From Asterionellopsis glacialis (lineage: Eukaryota; Bacillariophyta; Plagiogrammaphyceae; Rhaphoneidales; Asterionellopsidaceae), in contig WKLE02005411.1 in assembly GCA_014885115.2 (NCBI GenBank), forward strand, positions 1 to 11,725: 11,725 nt of DNA, written 5' to 3'. Within the stretch, counting starts at the first letter, position 1. Every line of letters starts with the position of its first letter. The notes under the pieces are model-generated. The model was given only the letters and a program-made list of their open reading frames with translations. It was not told the origin of the DNA and did not search any database. Shown here one piece after another: positions 1-6,955 of the stretch. The position numbers and the translations under genes are program-made.

Positions 1-1
1 T

Positions 2-839
2 CCAAAAGAATATTGTGATGACACACAAAATGCAATGGTCGACAAATTGTTAGCATCACCAAGTGCAAGTCATTATGCACCAACTCTCTTCACAAGTGAT
101 GGACCATATCTACGTAGAGATACTTGGTTGAATGATGCCATAGTTCAGTTTTATACCTCTGTCCTCAATTCAATAACGGAAGAAACCAAGAGATGCATTT
201 TCTTAGGTCCTATCACATCTCATGGTTAGGATGATGATGAAGTTGAAGAAAATCTGAACAATTATTATACAGTATATTAACACTGTGAGGAGAGTGACCT
301 TGCTTTACCGGATCCTTTAAGGTAACATTGATTATCGTCCCCGGAAAGATAGAAGACATCATGTATTCAAGCAAAATATTGGTGCGAAGTACGTTTGTGG
401 TCAATTATTGAATACTGGAGAAATATTTGAATTGGGCTACAAAGTAGCATACTTTCCTCTTTGTAAAGCTGGCCACTGGTTTGGTGTTTACTGCTGGAAG
501 GAAGGAACCAATGTATGTTTCAATATTATTGATTCAGGAGGCACATGCTTTGCAGATCATGATTATACACCATGCTTAATCCATCATATGTTGAAAATGA
601 AAATGGGAGATGCAGCTGAAGAAGTTTATTTCAAGGAACTATCAAAAAACGTTCGTGGCTAATTAGATGGCTCAAGTTGTGGGGTTCATCAATGCTGTTT
701 CATGGAAGACATTGCTTTATCTAAATCTGACTGGATGGTTAAGGAGAATTCAAAAGAAGATATGGAAGACTGCAGACTTGTCATTGGAAGAAGAATCCTG
801 AATTTTGAGGGAAACCAAGCTTTAGAGATAACTCAATGA
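2..839 (+). pseudogene. Ulp1/C48-family (SUMO-protease-like) cysteine protease, decayed, 5' end outside window
   Basis: Peptidases of this fold cleave after Gly-Gly in SUMO-like proteins, and related copies are carried by some transposable elements. Seen: the frame is open from the window edge and carries WLNDAIVQFY at about 125-154, the typical substrate-groove motif before the catalytic core. After a TAG (227-229), a TAA near 281 and a frame change near 318-320, the next frame carries GHWFGVYCW with the presumed catalytic His at 474-476 and Asp of IIDSGG at 531-533. It then carries LDGSSCGVHQC with the presumed nucleophile Cys at 678-680. A TAA at 660-662 sits exactly six codons before that Cys, where the oxyanion-hole Gln is expected. 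The reading ends at TGA 837-839. The His-Asp-Cys triad codons survive, but the chain is broken by three stops and a frameshift. The Ulp1-fold call is strong. Whether it was a host gene or a transposon passenger cannot be told here. Confidence 0.8.
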
Positions 840-1592
840 TACACAAGAGAGTGACTATTTTATAGGATCATCCAGAGGACTTTCTACTCCTACCGTAGAA
901 GAACCAAACACTGATGACAAGGCAGTTAGCAGACTGCAGATGTAAGAAAAGGAGTACAATGATTCATTAGGTGATGGTATTGAATTACATTAGAGTCAAA
1001 AAAGAACAAAGAAGATTGAAGAAAGCACAAGAAGAAATGAAGAATGTGACTGACATTTTAACAGATATACAAGCTCCAGAACCACCAGAAGAAGAAGATA
1101 AGAAAAAAATGTCTTGCAAAGCATATTTAGACAACTATAAACCAACCAGAATTGTAAATTAAGTCAAGGAACTATTGGATACAGGGGAAAAGAATTGTTA
1201 ACCATCCTATTAAAGTACCAGCAAGATTAACAGCTAATGAATTGGAAGATTTGAGAGTTCAATGTCAACAAGAAAAGGAAACAAGAAAGAAAAGGAATGC
1301 AGAAAAAGCACCACAATATAATATTACTGACAAATCCTTAAAGGAAGAGTGCGCAGAAGTGGAGAAGGCTGCAATGGATGAAGCAAAGAAAGATAAAGAA
1401 TATACTTTATTGGAACTTTTTCCTATTGTTGCACAAAGATATTTTGATGCTCAATGGGAAGCTTACAGAAATGACCATTCAAGATTTTGTGAGGATAGAA
1501 AACCAGAGTATAGAAATCTAGATCAGTTCAAGGTCAATCGGAATCGTTTTTCAAAATCGAATAATGTGTTCAGGGGCTCAAAACCGGTCTGA
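840..1592 (+). pseudogene. Lys/Glu-rich, probably helical reading downstream of the Ulp1-like protease; family not recognised
   Basis: Three open stretches follow the protease without a clear new start. They pass through all three frames: about 844-975, with a TAA inside; about 971-1162; and 1164-1592. The pieces read naturally as one chain, because each begins where the previous one fails. The composition is highly charged, with runs such as KKEQRRLKKAQEEMK and EEEDKKKM, a central NHPIKVPARL segment, and an acidic/basic helical region ending in RNRFSKSNNVFRGSKP before a TGA. This suggests coiled-coil or helical scaffolding rather than an enzyme, and no catalytic motif is visible. The strand, order and lack of a promoter gap suggest it is the C-terminal extension of the protease reading, not a separate gene. 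I do not recognise the family and assign no function. Confidence 0.5.
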
Positions 1593-1639
1593 AAGGAACC
1601 AGGAACACCCAGGTAGGGAAAACTGCGATTTTTACTATA

Positions 1640-2680
1640 GCATTTAGTCTTTGGAGTCTCTAAATGATGTATCACTTCCACTTTTTTAGATTATGGTTGG
1701 ATACTTTTGCAAGTCAGCCACTAACCAAGGTACTTGATCTCTGACATGGCAAAATGTGATTTGCTGACATGGTCCAGTACTGCATCAACTCTGGCCACAT
1801 GGTGTTTGTACATGACAGTAGACTTGATTAAAATATTGTCTATATATGTTTGTGCAAATTCTAAGTTCCTAGTATATCATTTATGAGTTGTTGGTTATAC
1901 CCATCATCAGCAGTCATTTGTACCTGTATCTGCCCCATGGTAGAATTGTAGTGCACAGTTCCTGTGATTTCTCATCTATCAGAAACTGATAGTAACCCAT
2001 ACTTATATAATTGCAGTTGCATATTGAAACCCATCTAGTTTTTGTAGTAGGATAGCTTTTTTTGGTAATGAAAAGTTGAGTTTCCAAAAAGTTGGTTACA
2101 GTACATACATCTCCTGTTTTCTTTGGTACAACAAATGTGCAAGCTGCCAATTCAGTGTCATGGTTCATTTCTAAAACACCTATTGATTCTAGCATATTCA
2201 GTTTCTGCTTGGTAGTCTGGTGTGATATGGTTCTGTGTTATGTTCTATTTCTAGTCTAACTGGTTTTATCTTAAGTGTGCCGAGCCTGCCCTTAAAGGCT
2301 TTTGGGTGTTTCTTTGGGCACTTCAGGATCCTTTTTGGTTTGTTATATGGTAAATGTGTGAATTGTTGGGCAGCAGCACCTAAGTCAACCTTTTCAAAAT
2401 TAAGATCTAGTATGGTTGATAAGTGTAATTCGGCTCTCTTGAGAACAGATGGCTGGACAGCTATGTGGTAAATTGCTTCCACTTGTGCGGGGTCCAAGAC
2501 CTTGCTGTGGTGCTTCATCAGTAGTTTGTAACCTTCTCACATGATATTTTGCATACTAAAATACTTGCATGAGGTTGGTGCCAACAATCATGCATATTGT
2601 GCATCTGCTTAGTTTGCTTGTTCATCTACATGGCAGGACCAGATAATGGTCTTTTTGTCAGAGTGTAAAATTTACCCTTG
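1640..2680 (-). pseudogene. Ty3/gypsy-type retrotransposon pol fragment (protease-RT linker and reverse transcriptase)
   Basis: Reading on the minus strand, weak similarity begins near 2680 (KKTIIWS, the end of the retroviral-type protease). The linker at 2518-2201 follows (LDLNFEKVDL, LKCPKKHPKAFKGRLGTL, EHNTEPYHTR), then the RT start at about 2215-1914 (MLESIGVLE, FVVPKKTGDV, ISMGYYQFLIDE, CTTILPWGRYRYK). After another frame change come TYIDN (YIDN at 1835-1846, the YxDD box with the second Asp changed to Asn), HHVARVDAVLDHV, EIKYLG and KKVEVIHHLETPKTK. Frame breaks lie near 2215, 2040, 2010, 1914 and 1870. Several conserved codons are missing after PYHTR and before DGFQ, indicating small internal deletions. 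RNase H and integrase are absent, so the fragment is truncated near 1640 against the protease reading. The match to gypsy RT architecture is clear. No LTR belonging to this copy is visible on either side. Confidence 0.85.
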
Positions 2681-2907
2681 CTTTTTGCTTAGTGATAAAG
2701 TTACCACCCATGGTGAATCACTGTGTAGGTTTAGGGTTTTCATATACCCTGGCCTTTCCCCATTTGACAAAATTCTTTAGGAGACTTGTAAAAATGCAAA
2801 CAAATTTGAGGTCGTTCAACCACCCAACAATCATCCAAATCTCCCATTTTTTCACAAAGACGTCTTTGCTGACGACCTCAACAATTCATCTCATTTTCAA
2901 AACAACC

Positions 2908-3300
2908 ATGTCTGATCAAGAACCCCATACCCAACTAGATGATAGCCTGACCAATGATGATTTATAGGAGGACAAAGTGTGCTCTGTTTGTGGTGATACC
3001 CCATGTGACTGACTAACATACAGAGAAGGGGTGAAGGGACAGATTCAACTACTCTACTTTTGTGAAGTCAAGGATGGAAAGGAGGTAATTGTAGATGGTG
3101 ATGGTAATAAAGTCAACAATAACATCATGAGGAAACACCTATATTGAACATTTACTTACATGAATCATGGTCATCTTGGGAAAGGAATTATAATTCCCCT
3201 ATGAGTCTGTGTCAAGAAGGAAATAAGTACTAATAGGAAACAAATTATTGCTTGTGCACTGATTGTTTTTCTATCTGATAGTTTATTTTATTATTTTTGA
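2908..3300 (+). pseudogene. Small Cys-containing reading frame with in-frame stops, function unknown
   Basis: An ATG at 2908 with an A-rich context (aacaacc before it) opens an acidic start (MSDQEPHTQLDD) followed by CSVCGDTPC at 2980-3006, a C-x2-C-x4-C cluster that could bind metal. The same frame then continues for about 130 codons with protein-like composition (GQIQLLYFCEVKDG, KVNNNIMRKHLY, TYMNHGHLGKGI), but carries TAG 2965-2967, TGA 3010-3012, TGA 3145-3147 and TGA 3202-3204. There is no frameshift up to about 3240. Each stop is one transition away from a Gln, Trp or Arg codon, which fits a recently inactivated gene. I have a vague impression that similar short proteins recur in diatom genomes near transposons, but I cannot name the family and assign no function. 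The frame is also open upstream to 2692, but that stretch looks like leader sequence. Confidence 0.45.
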
Positions 3301-3690
3301 TTTCCTACATTGGTTATGTTTGGCAATGGCAATGGCAATGATAATGAAGACATGTCACCAACAACCGTGCATTTGCTATTATGGGCTCTTGGTATGCTGT
3401 TTGCAGCAATTACCATATCTACAAGTGCCTTAGTGTTGTCTTCCAGGGCACCTTGGAAGTGATATGCTGTGTGACAATTTATGTCACAGGCTTTTTTATA
3501 TGCAACACAGCAATATATTGTTTTTTTCTGAATTCCCCTCATGTTACAAAAAAAATAAAGAAGGGGTCTCTTGCCTTTATTTAAACATTGTCTGTATTAA
3601 TGTGGTGTTATGGTAAAACTACATGTGGCTTTTCTGCAGTACTTTGATGTCTAGATTGTTGCTGCTGTTGTCTGATAAACTTATTTCTTC
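3301..3690. other. Intergenic stretch without a supportable gene
   Basis: This stretch is AT-rich with short open frames on both strands of 60-85 codons. The plus-strand frames are hydrophobic (for example a segment near 3375-3450 that would form one membrane helix), but they have no family motifs, no good start context and overlap each other. Apart from the hexanucleotide repeat, I see only low-complexity sequence leading up to the LTR-like repeat at 3691. Confidence 0.5.
3321..3338 (+). repeat. Short hexanucleotide repeat (TGGCAA)3
   Basis: Three perfect tandem TGGCAA units are followed by two degenerate units (tgataa, tgaaga). This is a simple sequence repeat with no sign of function. Confidence 0.8.
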
Positions 3691-4155
3691 TGTACGGCTG
3701 CAGTAGGCAAGTCGTGCAACAGATACGACTTGCATATGATGATGTCTATCAACCGTAGTAGGGACATAGCATAATGCAATGGCATCACAGAAGAGGCACG
3801 TGCAGTGATGCACCACATAAAAAATTGTGCTGACATCATTGGCAAAGCACATGCAATGATGCTCAACAGCAGCACAGCCACACTGTGACAGTACAACGCC
3901 AGTCATGACACCAAACAGGAGATCTGGTAGGTGTCCATTGGCTGCCTTGGGGAGTTTGGTTTACATGGATAAAACAACCCCCACAGGAGGCAAACTCTAA
4001 GTAGAATACCTGTAGGATCCTGTACAAAAAGTAGGTGTCAAAGACCAACTAAAAAATTGGCAAGTGTTTTTTTTTAAATAGTTAAAATAGCTCATAATCA
4101 ATTCACTCTAACAAAAGTCTGCTCCCTTTTCAATAATTGTAGTCAGCACAGTGCA
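3691..4155 (+). repeat. LTR-like repeat, copy A (possible solo LTR)
   Basis: This copy matches copy B in collinear blocks: gctgcagtaggcaagt (3697-3712), atcaaccgtagta (3748-3760), ctgccttggggagtttggtt (3942-3961), caaactctaagtaga (3991-4005), aatagctcataat (4086-4098) and cttttcaataattgt, ending at gtgca (4151-4155). Both copies can be read as starting with TGT and ending near CA, as LTRs do, and copy B is followed by gag. Copy A is followed by unrelated pyrimidine-rich DNA, so it is either a solo LTR or a remnant. Flanking tcttc occurs at 3686-3690 and again at 4159-4163, a possible 5-bp target duplication, but the fit to the CA end is imperfect and the area is T/C-rich. It contains a G-box-like palindrome gcacgtgc at 3796-3803. 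The exact 3' boundary is uncertain and may include a primer-binding-like segment. Confidence 0.7.
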
Positions 4156-4484
4156 TGCTCTTCTTTTCTTTCCTTTTTTGTTGCATGGTCTGTTCGAAAT
4201 CTCATCATGTGCTGGAACCGTTTTTCCTTTTTTGGGTGCAACTGGAACCAGTAAAAGCCCTTGTTAAAACCATCATCTTTTGAGGTGATTTTTTGTGTAT
4301 GTTTCTCATGGAACACAAGTTACATGATGTCCCTTTTTGATTAACATTCTCAACCAATATATGGTGGTGGCCATTTGATCCTAGCATGTTGTCCACTCTC
4401 CTTTCACCACCATCATTGTTTTATTCTGATGGACTTAAAAGTTTCTGCCTTTTTCTTCTGTTTTTGTCATCCTTCTCCATCAAA
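4156..4484. other. Pyrimidine-rich spacer between the two LTR-like copies
   Basis: There is a T/C-rich tract at about 4159-4190, then AT-rich DNA with no gag similarity and no credible coding region. One 63-codon minus-strand frame at 4205-4396 has no recognisable motif. This stretch is either host DNA or an eroded element interior. Confidence 0.5.
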
Positions 4485-4593
4485 TGTGGTGCTGCAGTAG
4501 GCAAGTTGTGAGACTTGCGCAATATGTAAATCAACCGTAGTACGGACGGACCATGATGTGATGATGACACAAACTAGGACAGATGTGATGACC

Positions 4594-4641
4594 TGATGAT
4601 GTCACCAAGCGGACAGACAAGATAACATGATGACATCATCA
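4594..4641. promoter_or_regulatory. Perfect 11-bp inverted repeat with CRE-like half-sites inside LTR copy B
   Basis: TGATGATGTCA at 4594-4604 is the exact reverse complement of TGACATCATCA at 4631-4641. The second arm is itself nearly palindromic (TGATGA-CA-TCATCA, 4628-4641). TGACATCA resembles the bZIP CRE element TGACGTCA with one substitution. Placed in the upstream half of a likely LTR, it could be part of a U3 enhancer. This is inference from motif resemblance only. Confidence 0.35.
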
Positions 4642-4916
4642 AGCAGACAGAGGTGAACCTGCAGTGACATGCTGCGCTCACGCGCACTCTGACATCACAA
4701 GCAAAGCATATCAAATTCCACTCCACAGCAGAAGCATGATGCATCACACCAAAACCCCGTGACGCACCAACTTGGCACCCTCTGCCTTGGGGAGTTTGGT
4801 TCACATGTTAAAACCGAACTCCATTGGAATCCAAACTCTAAGTAGATACACCATAGGATCACGTACTGTAATTAGGTCAAGAAGACGAATTGGTGAATTG
4901 TCAGGTTTTTTAGCAA

Positions 4917-4928
4917 CTAGTTTAAATA
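4917..4928 (+). repeat. Target-site duplication, left copy (LINE insertion in LTR B)
   Basis: The sequence ctagtttaaata is repeated exactly at 5723-5734 on the other side of the LINE fragment. Joining the flanks at this sequence restores collinearity with LTR copy A (aaatag...aatagctcataat), which serves as an empty-site reference. Confidence 0.85.
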
Positions 4929-4942
4929 ATAATAATAATAAT
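4925..4942 (-). repeat. (AAT)6 microsatellite, 3' tail of the inserted LINE on the minus strand
   Basis: Six AAT units on the plus strand read as (ATT)n at the 3' end of the minus-strand LINE. The first unit and a half overlaps the target duplication. Some LINE clades end in short simple repeats rather than poly(A), so this fits a retrotransposition tail. Confidence 0.75.
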
Positions 4943-5722
4943 GTTCTATTTATTAATCGCTGCAGCTACTATTAACCAGAGAAAATAATTCTACTTGCGA
5001 CGACGGCCTGAACCATCAAGTTAATATGGTGAAGCTGAAAAGGATTCAGTCCGGTTGGAATTGGAAATAGTGGTTGATGGTTCGAACACCTTTAACTGCC
5101 CAGGATTTTGCATGTTTCACGCTTTGTATGATGGTCGGTCTCCACACTGTTAGCCAATTTTTCATCTGAGTAGTTGTTTTATGTTGGACATGATCATCAA
5201 AGGAGTCGAAGAAAATGGATCTGTCGCGAGCTAAAACTTGCTCTTTCAAAGCGTAAACTGATCTCATCTCCTCCAATATTCGCGTTTTTTGAAGAATAGC
5301 CTGTTGAGTTACATCCGCACCATGTTTGCATGCGTTGCGTAGCTTCCAGTAGGAGACATACCATGAGAATATAACTTTAATCATCGTAGTTGTCCAAGTT
5401 TGTCCATTGTGTTTCGTTTTCTGCTCGTTTGCATAGTGTTTGTGCTGGAGATCGGTCCAAATGTGCATGAAGCGGCCCTGTAGAATTTTTATCCAACCAA
5501 CTTCGGACTGTGTTTCGTATACGTTGTCATTTAGCGTAGAGGGTGGAGATGGCTGATTCCCGAAGAACCTTTCCAGTCCATATAACAGGGTGTCACGGAG
5601 GCTAGGATCAAAGGATATTTGATCGCACGTTGATCGGAGTTTTTGTAATAGGTTTTTCCTGGATTGAACTAAATCGGAGTTGTCACATTGAAAGTGGTGG
5701 ACGAAATCTTCTATCTCCCTTG
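4929..5722 (-). mobile_element. 5'-truncated non-LTR retrotransposon (LINE) inserted into LTR copy B
   Basis: The insertion is about 794 bp plus one target-site copy. On the minus strand it runs from an abrupt 5' end at 5722, through an uninterrupted C-terminal ORF (stop at 5046), to about 100 bp of 3' UTR and an (ATT)n tail at 4942-4928. The flanking 12-bp direct repeat, the tail at the end opposite the truncation, and the C-terminal-only coding content are the classic signs of target-primed reverse transcription with 5' truncation. Its single open frame contrasts with the shattered LINE at 7526-11603, suggesting a younger insertion or simply a shorter target for mutation. Confidence 0.85.
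5046..5720 (-). pseudogene. LINE ORF2 C-terminal remnant, truncated but with an open frame
   Basis: The frame is open without a stop from the truncation point at 5720 to the stop at 5046, about 224 codons. It has no native start; the first internal ATG is at 5468. It begins inside a Cys/His region: EDFVHHFQC, with the Cys codon at 5687-5685, matches the H-x3-C half of the zinc-binding motif also seen as SSAHIFQC in the long LINE relic at 7811-7864. The upstream C-x2-C half is lost by the truncation. The rest is the Trp-rich tail of this element type: LLYGLERFFG, GWIKILQGRFMHIW, FSWYVSYWKLRNACKHG, then a helical charged stretch. The tail lies beyond the RT and RNase H domains and its role is not established. 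I read it as a fragment of a retrotransposon protein, not a gene in its own right. Confidence 0.75.
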
Positions 5723-5734
5723 CTAGTTTAAATA
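5723..5734 (+). repeat. Target-site duplication, right copy
   Basis: This is an exact copy of ctagtttaaata at 4917-4928. It is followed immediately by gctcataat, which continues the LTR-like repeat as in copy A at 4091-4098. Confidence 0.85.
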
Positions 5735-5819
5735 GCTCATAATGTAGTCACTCTAACAAACTTTAATCTATTTTCAACATTTTCTATCACTTTTCAATAA
5801 TTGTTATCAGCATTGTGCA

Positions 5820-5890
5820 TAGTGTTAACACTCCACACGAAAAGTGGTAAGTTACTATCCAATTTAATTCTGATTTTATCCAACTCAACC
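5820..5890 (+). other. Untranslated leader between LTR copy B and gag
   Basis: This is about 70 bp between the apparent LTR end and the gag ATG at 5891. It contains a perfect 12-bp palindrome agtgttaacact at 5821-5832. A ttatcag segment at 5803-5809, still within the region shared with copy A, is distantly reminiscent of an initiator-Met primer-binding site (tggtatcag), but I would not call a primer-binding site on that alone. Confidence 0.4.
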
Positions 5891-6955
5891 ATGAAATTCG
5901 TTACTCCTAACCAAGGCAATGGTCGAAGCTACCCGCTGCCTCCTATCCTGCTAGCCATTCCAAGTACAGAAGAGCAGAAGCTAGCTAAAGCGCAGTACGT
6001 GAAAGTTAGCCTGTTATTGAATCCCAGAGACCAAAACTCCAAAGAGAAGTATGCTATGGAAATTCCATACTTTAGTCACTGAACTCATAAAGAACTACTG
6101 GACTGGTTCAATAATATGAACCAAGTGATTTGCAGTCAACGGCCAGGCCCGCTCACTACTCAATGGCCTGTGCATTACTATGTGAAGAAGGTCTTCATGT
6201 GTTCAATGCAGCTGCTACTCAACACGGAAATGAGACAGTGGAGCACTTCAAGTTGGTTGGTGACAACCTCAAGAAGCATTTTTTTTACTTAAGGCGCTCA
6301 TGAAGCAGAAACACTACATGGATCAGTTCCCTAGGAAGCCACTCAAGCTAACGTCTAAAGAGTACCAAGCTGCTCTCCATACGCTCAATAGCTACTTAGA
6401 GAATTCCCCGGAACAGACAAAAACTTTAAGCTGTCTAACAAAGAACTACTTGAGATCCTTGAATTTGGAATTCCTGCTGCCTGGAGCAAGGACAAAGGCC
6501 TGCCAGCGTTTCTGGAATTTCTGGAACATATGGAAGTCAGGCCCTAGGACTAAGGACAAGCCAGTCTGCAAGGACAAAGCTAACAATCCAACTGACAATA
6601 GCTGGGATGGCTAAGACCAGAAGGCACATAAGGGCAAATGTAAGTACTACAAGATTCATAAGACCAGTTATCACGATACCAGCAAATGCTTCCAGTTATC
6701 ATGATACCACCAAATGCTGTGCCCTTGACAAGTACACTGATCAGCATCAGAAAGATGGCAACAAGCAGGAGCAGCTTAAGTACAAGCGCCAGCGCTACAA
6801 CAAGTATGACAAACACAAATTGAATGCCATCGCAACTTAAGTCAAAGACTTATTGACTAACGGCTTGTCCAGTAAGAACAAGTGCAAATGCAAAGACAAC
6901 AACAAGAATTCTGATGCCAATGATAGCAATGTCAAAAACACTACAACTTAAACTT
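5891..6955 (+). pseudogene. gag: LTR-retrotransposon gag remnant with C-terminal zinc knuckle
   Basis: Gag proteins package element RNA in cytoplasmic particles. The ATG at 5891 begins MKFVTPNQGNGRSY and the frame continues to KVSLLLNPRD before a TGA at 6080-6082. It resumes in frame with ELLDWFNNMNQVI, changes frame near 6160 to FNAAATQHGNETVEHF and LKKHFF (6163-6300), then near an 8-T run at about 6279-6287 to KQKHYMDQFPRKPLKL (6300-6402). It changes again to LSNKELLEILEFGIPAAW (to TAG 6545-6547), a core I associate with diatom LTR-element gags. A Cys/His knuckle follows: CKYYKIH at 6639-6659, then H-x4-C (HDTTKC). It is duplicated by a 28-bp tandem repeat that shifts frame at 6666-6721. 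A Lys/Asn-rich tail ends near 6955. At least five frame changes and several stops make it inactive. No protease or pol follows. Gypsy type is likely but not proven. Confidence 0.8.
6666..6721 (+). repeat. 28-bp imperfect tandem duplication inside gag
   Basis: The unit starts agttatcacgatacca at 6666 and agttatcatgatacca at 6694, matching at 23 of 28 positions. Since 28 is not a multiple of three, the reading passes from frame 6639 to frame 6607. Both copies encode SYHDT-KC, so the H-x4-C half of the zinc knuckle exists twice in different frames. Confidence 0.8.

Larger units (their letters stand above)
4485..5819 (+). repeat. LTR-like repeat, copy B (5' LTR of the gag-bearing element), split by a LINE insertion
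   Basis: The left part is 4485-4928 and the right part is 5735-5819, separated by a minus-strand LINE fragment. Blocks shared with copy A are gctgcagtaggcaagt (4491-4506), atcaaccgtagta (4530-4542), ctgccttggggagtttggtt (4782-4801), caaactctaagtaga (4832-4846), aatagctcataat (5731-5743) and ttttcaataattgt (5791-5804), ending at gtgca (5815-5819). Without the insertion the repeat is about 530 bp, longer than copy A. Part of the surplus lies in a GATGAC/ACATCATC-rich area with tandem similarity: caagcggacaga near 4605-4616 and caagcagacag near 4640-4650. The copies are clearly diverged, so they are not a freshly inserted LTR pair. Downstream come a short leader and gag. Confidence 0.75.

Noticed and set aside
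2..839. Alternative genetic code with TAA or TAG read as Gln
   Set aside because: All three stop types interrupt readings across the window and frameshifts are equally common. The TAG at 227-229 also does not obviously sit at a Gln position. Pseudogene decay explains everything.
2235..2471. 78-codon plus-strand open frame
   Set aside because: It is antisense to the gypsy protease-RT linker, which matches the expected pol order.
3381..3584. Hydrophobic plus-strand frame that could be a small membrane protein
   Set aside because: It overlaps open frames in two other readings, has no family motif, and its composition is what T-rich DNA gives by chance.
3619..4048. Minus-strand open frames of 61-95 codons across LTR copy A
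   Set aside because: They overlap one another in different frames, lie within non-coding repeat sequence and have no conserved motif; the equivalent frames are not preserved in copy B.
3691..5819. Copies A and B as the two LTRs of one element
   Set aside because: Gag lies after B, not between A and B. The 4156-4484 interval has no element coding sequence, and the copies differ in length and in many positions.
1640..6955. Gypsy pol at 1640-2680 and gag at 5891-6955 as parts of one element
   Set aside because: They are on opposite strands with other elements between them; an inversion could be imagined but nothing in the sequence shows it.
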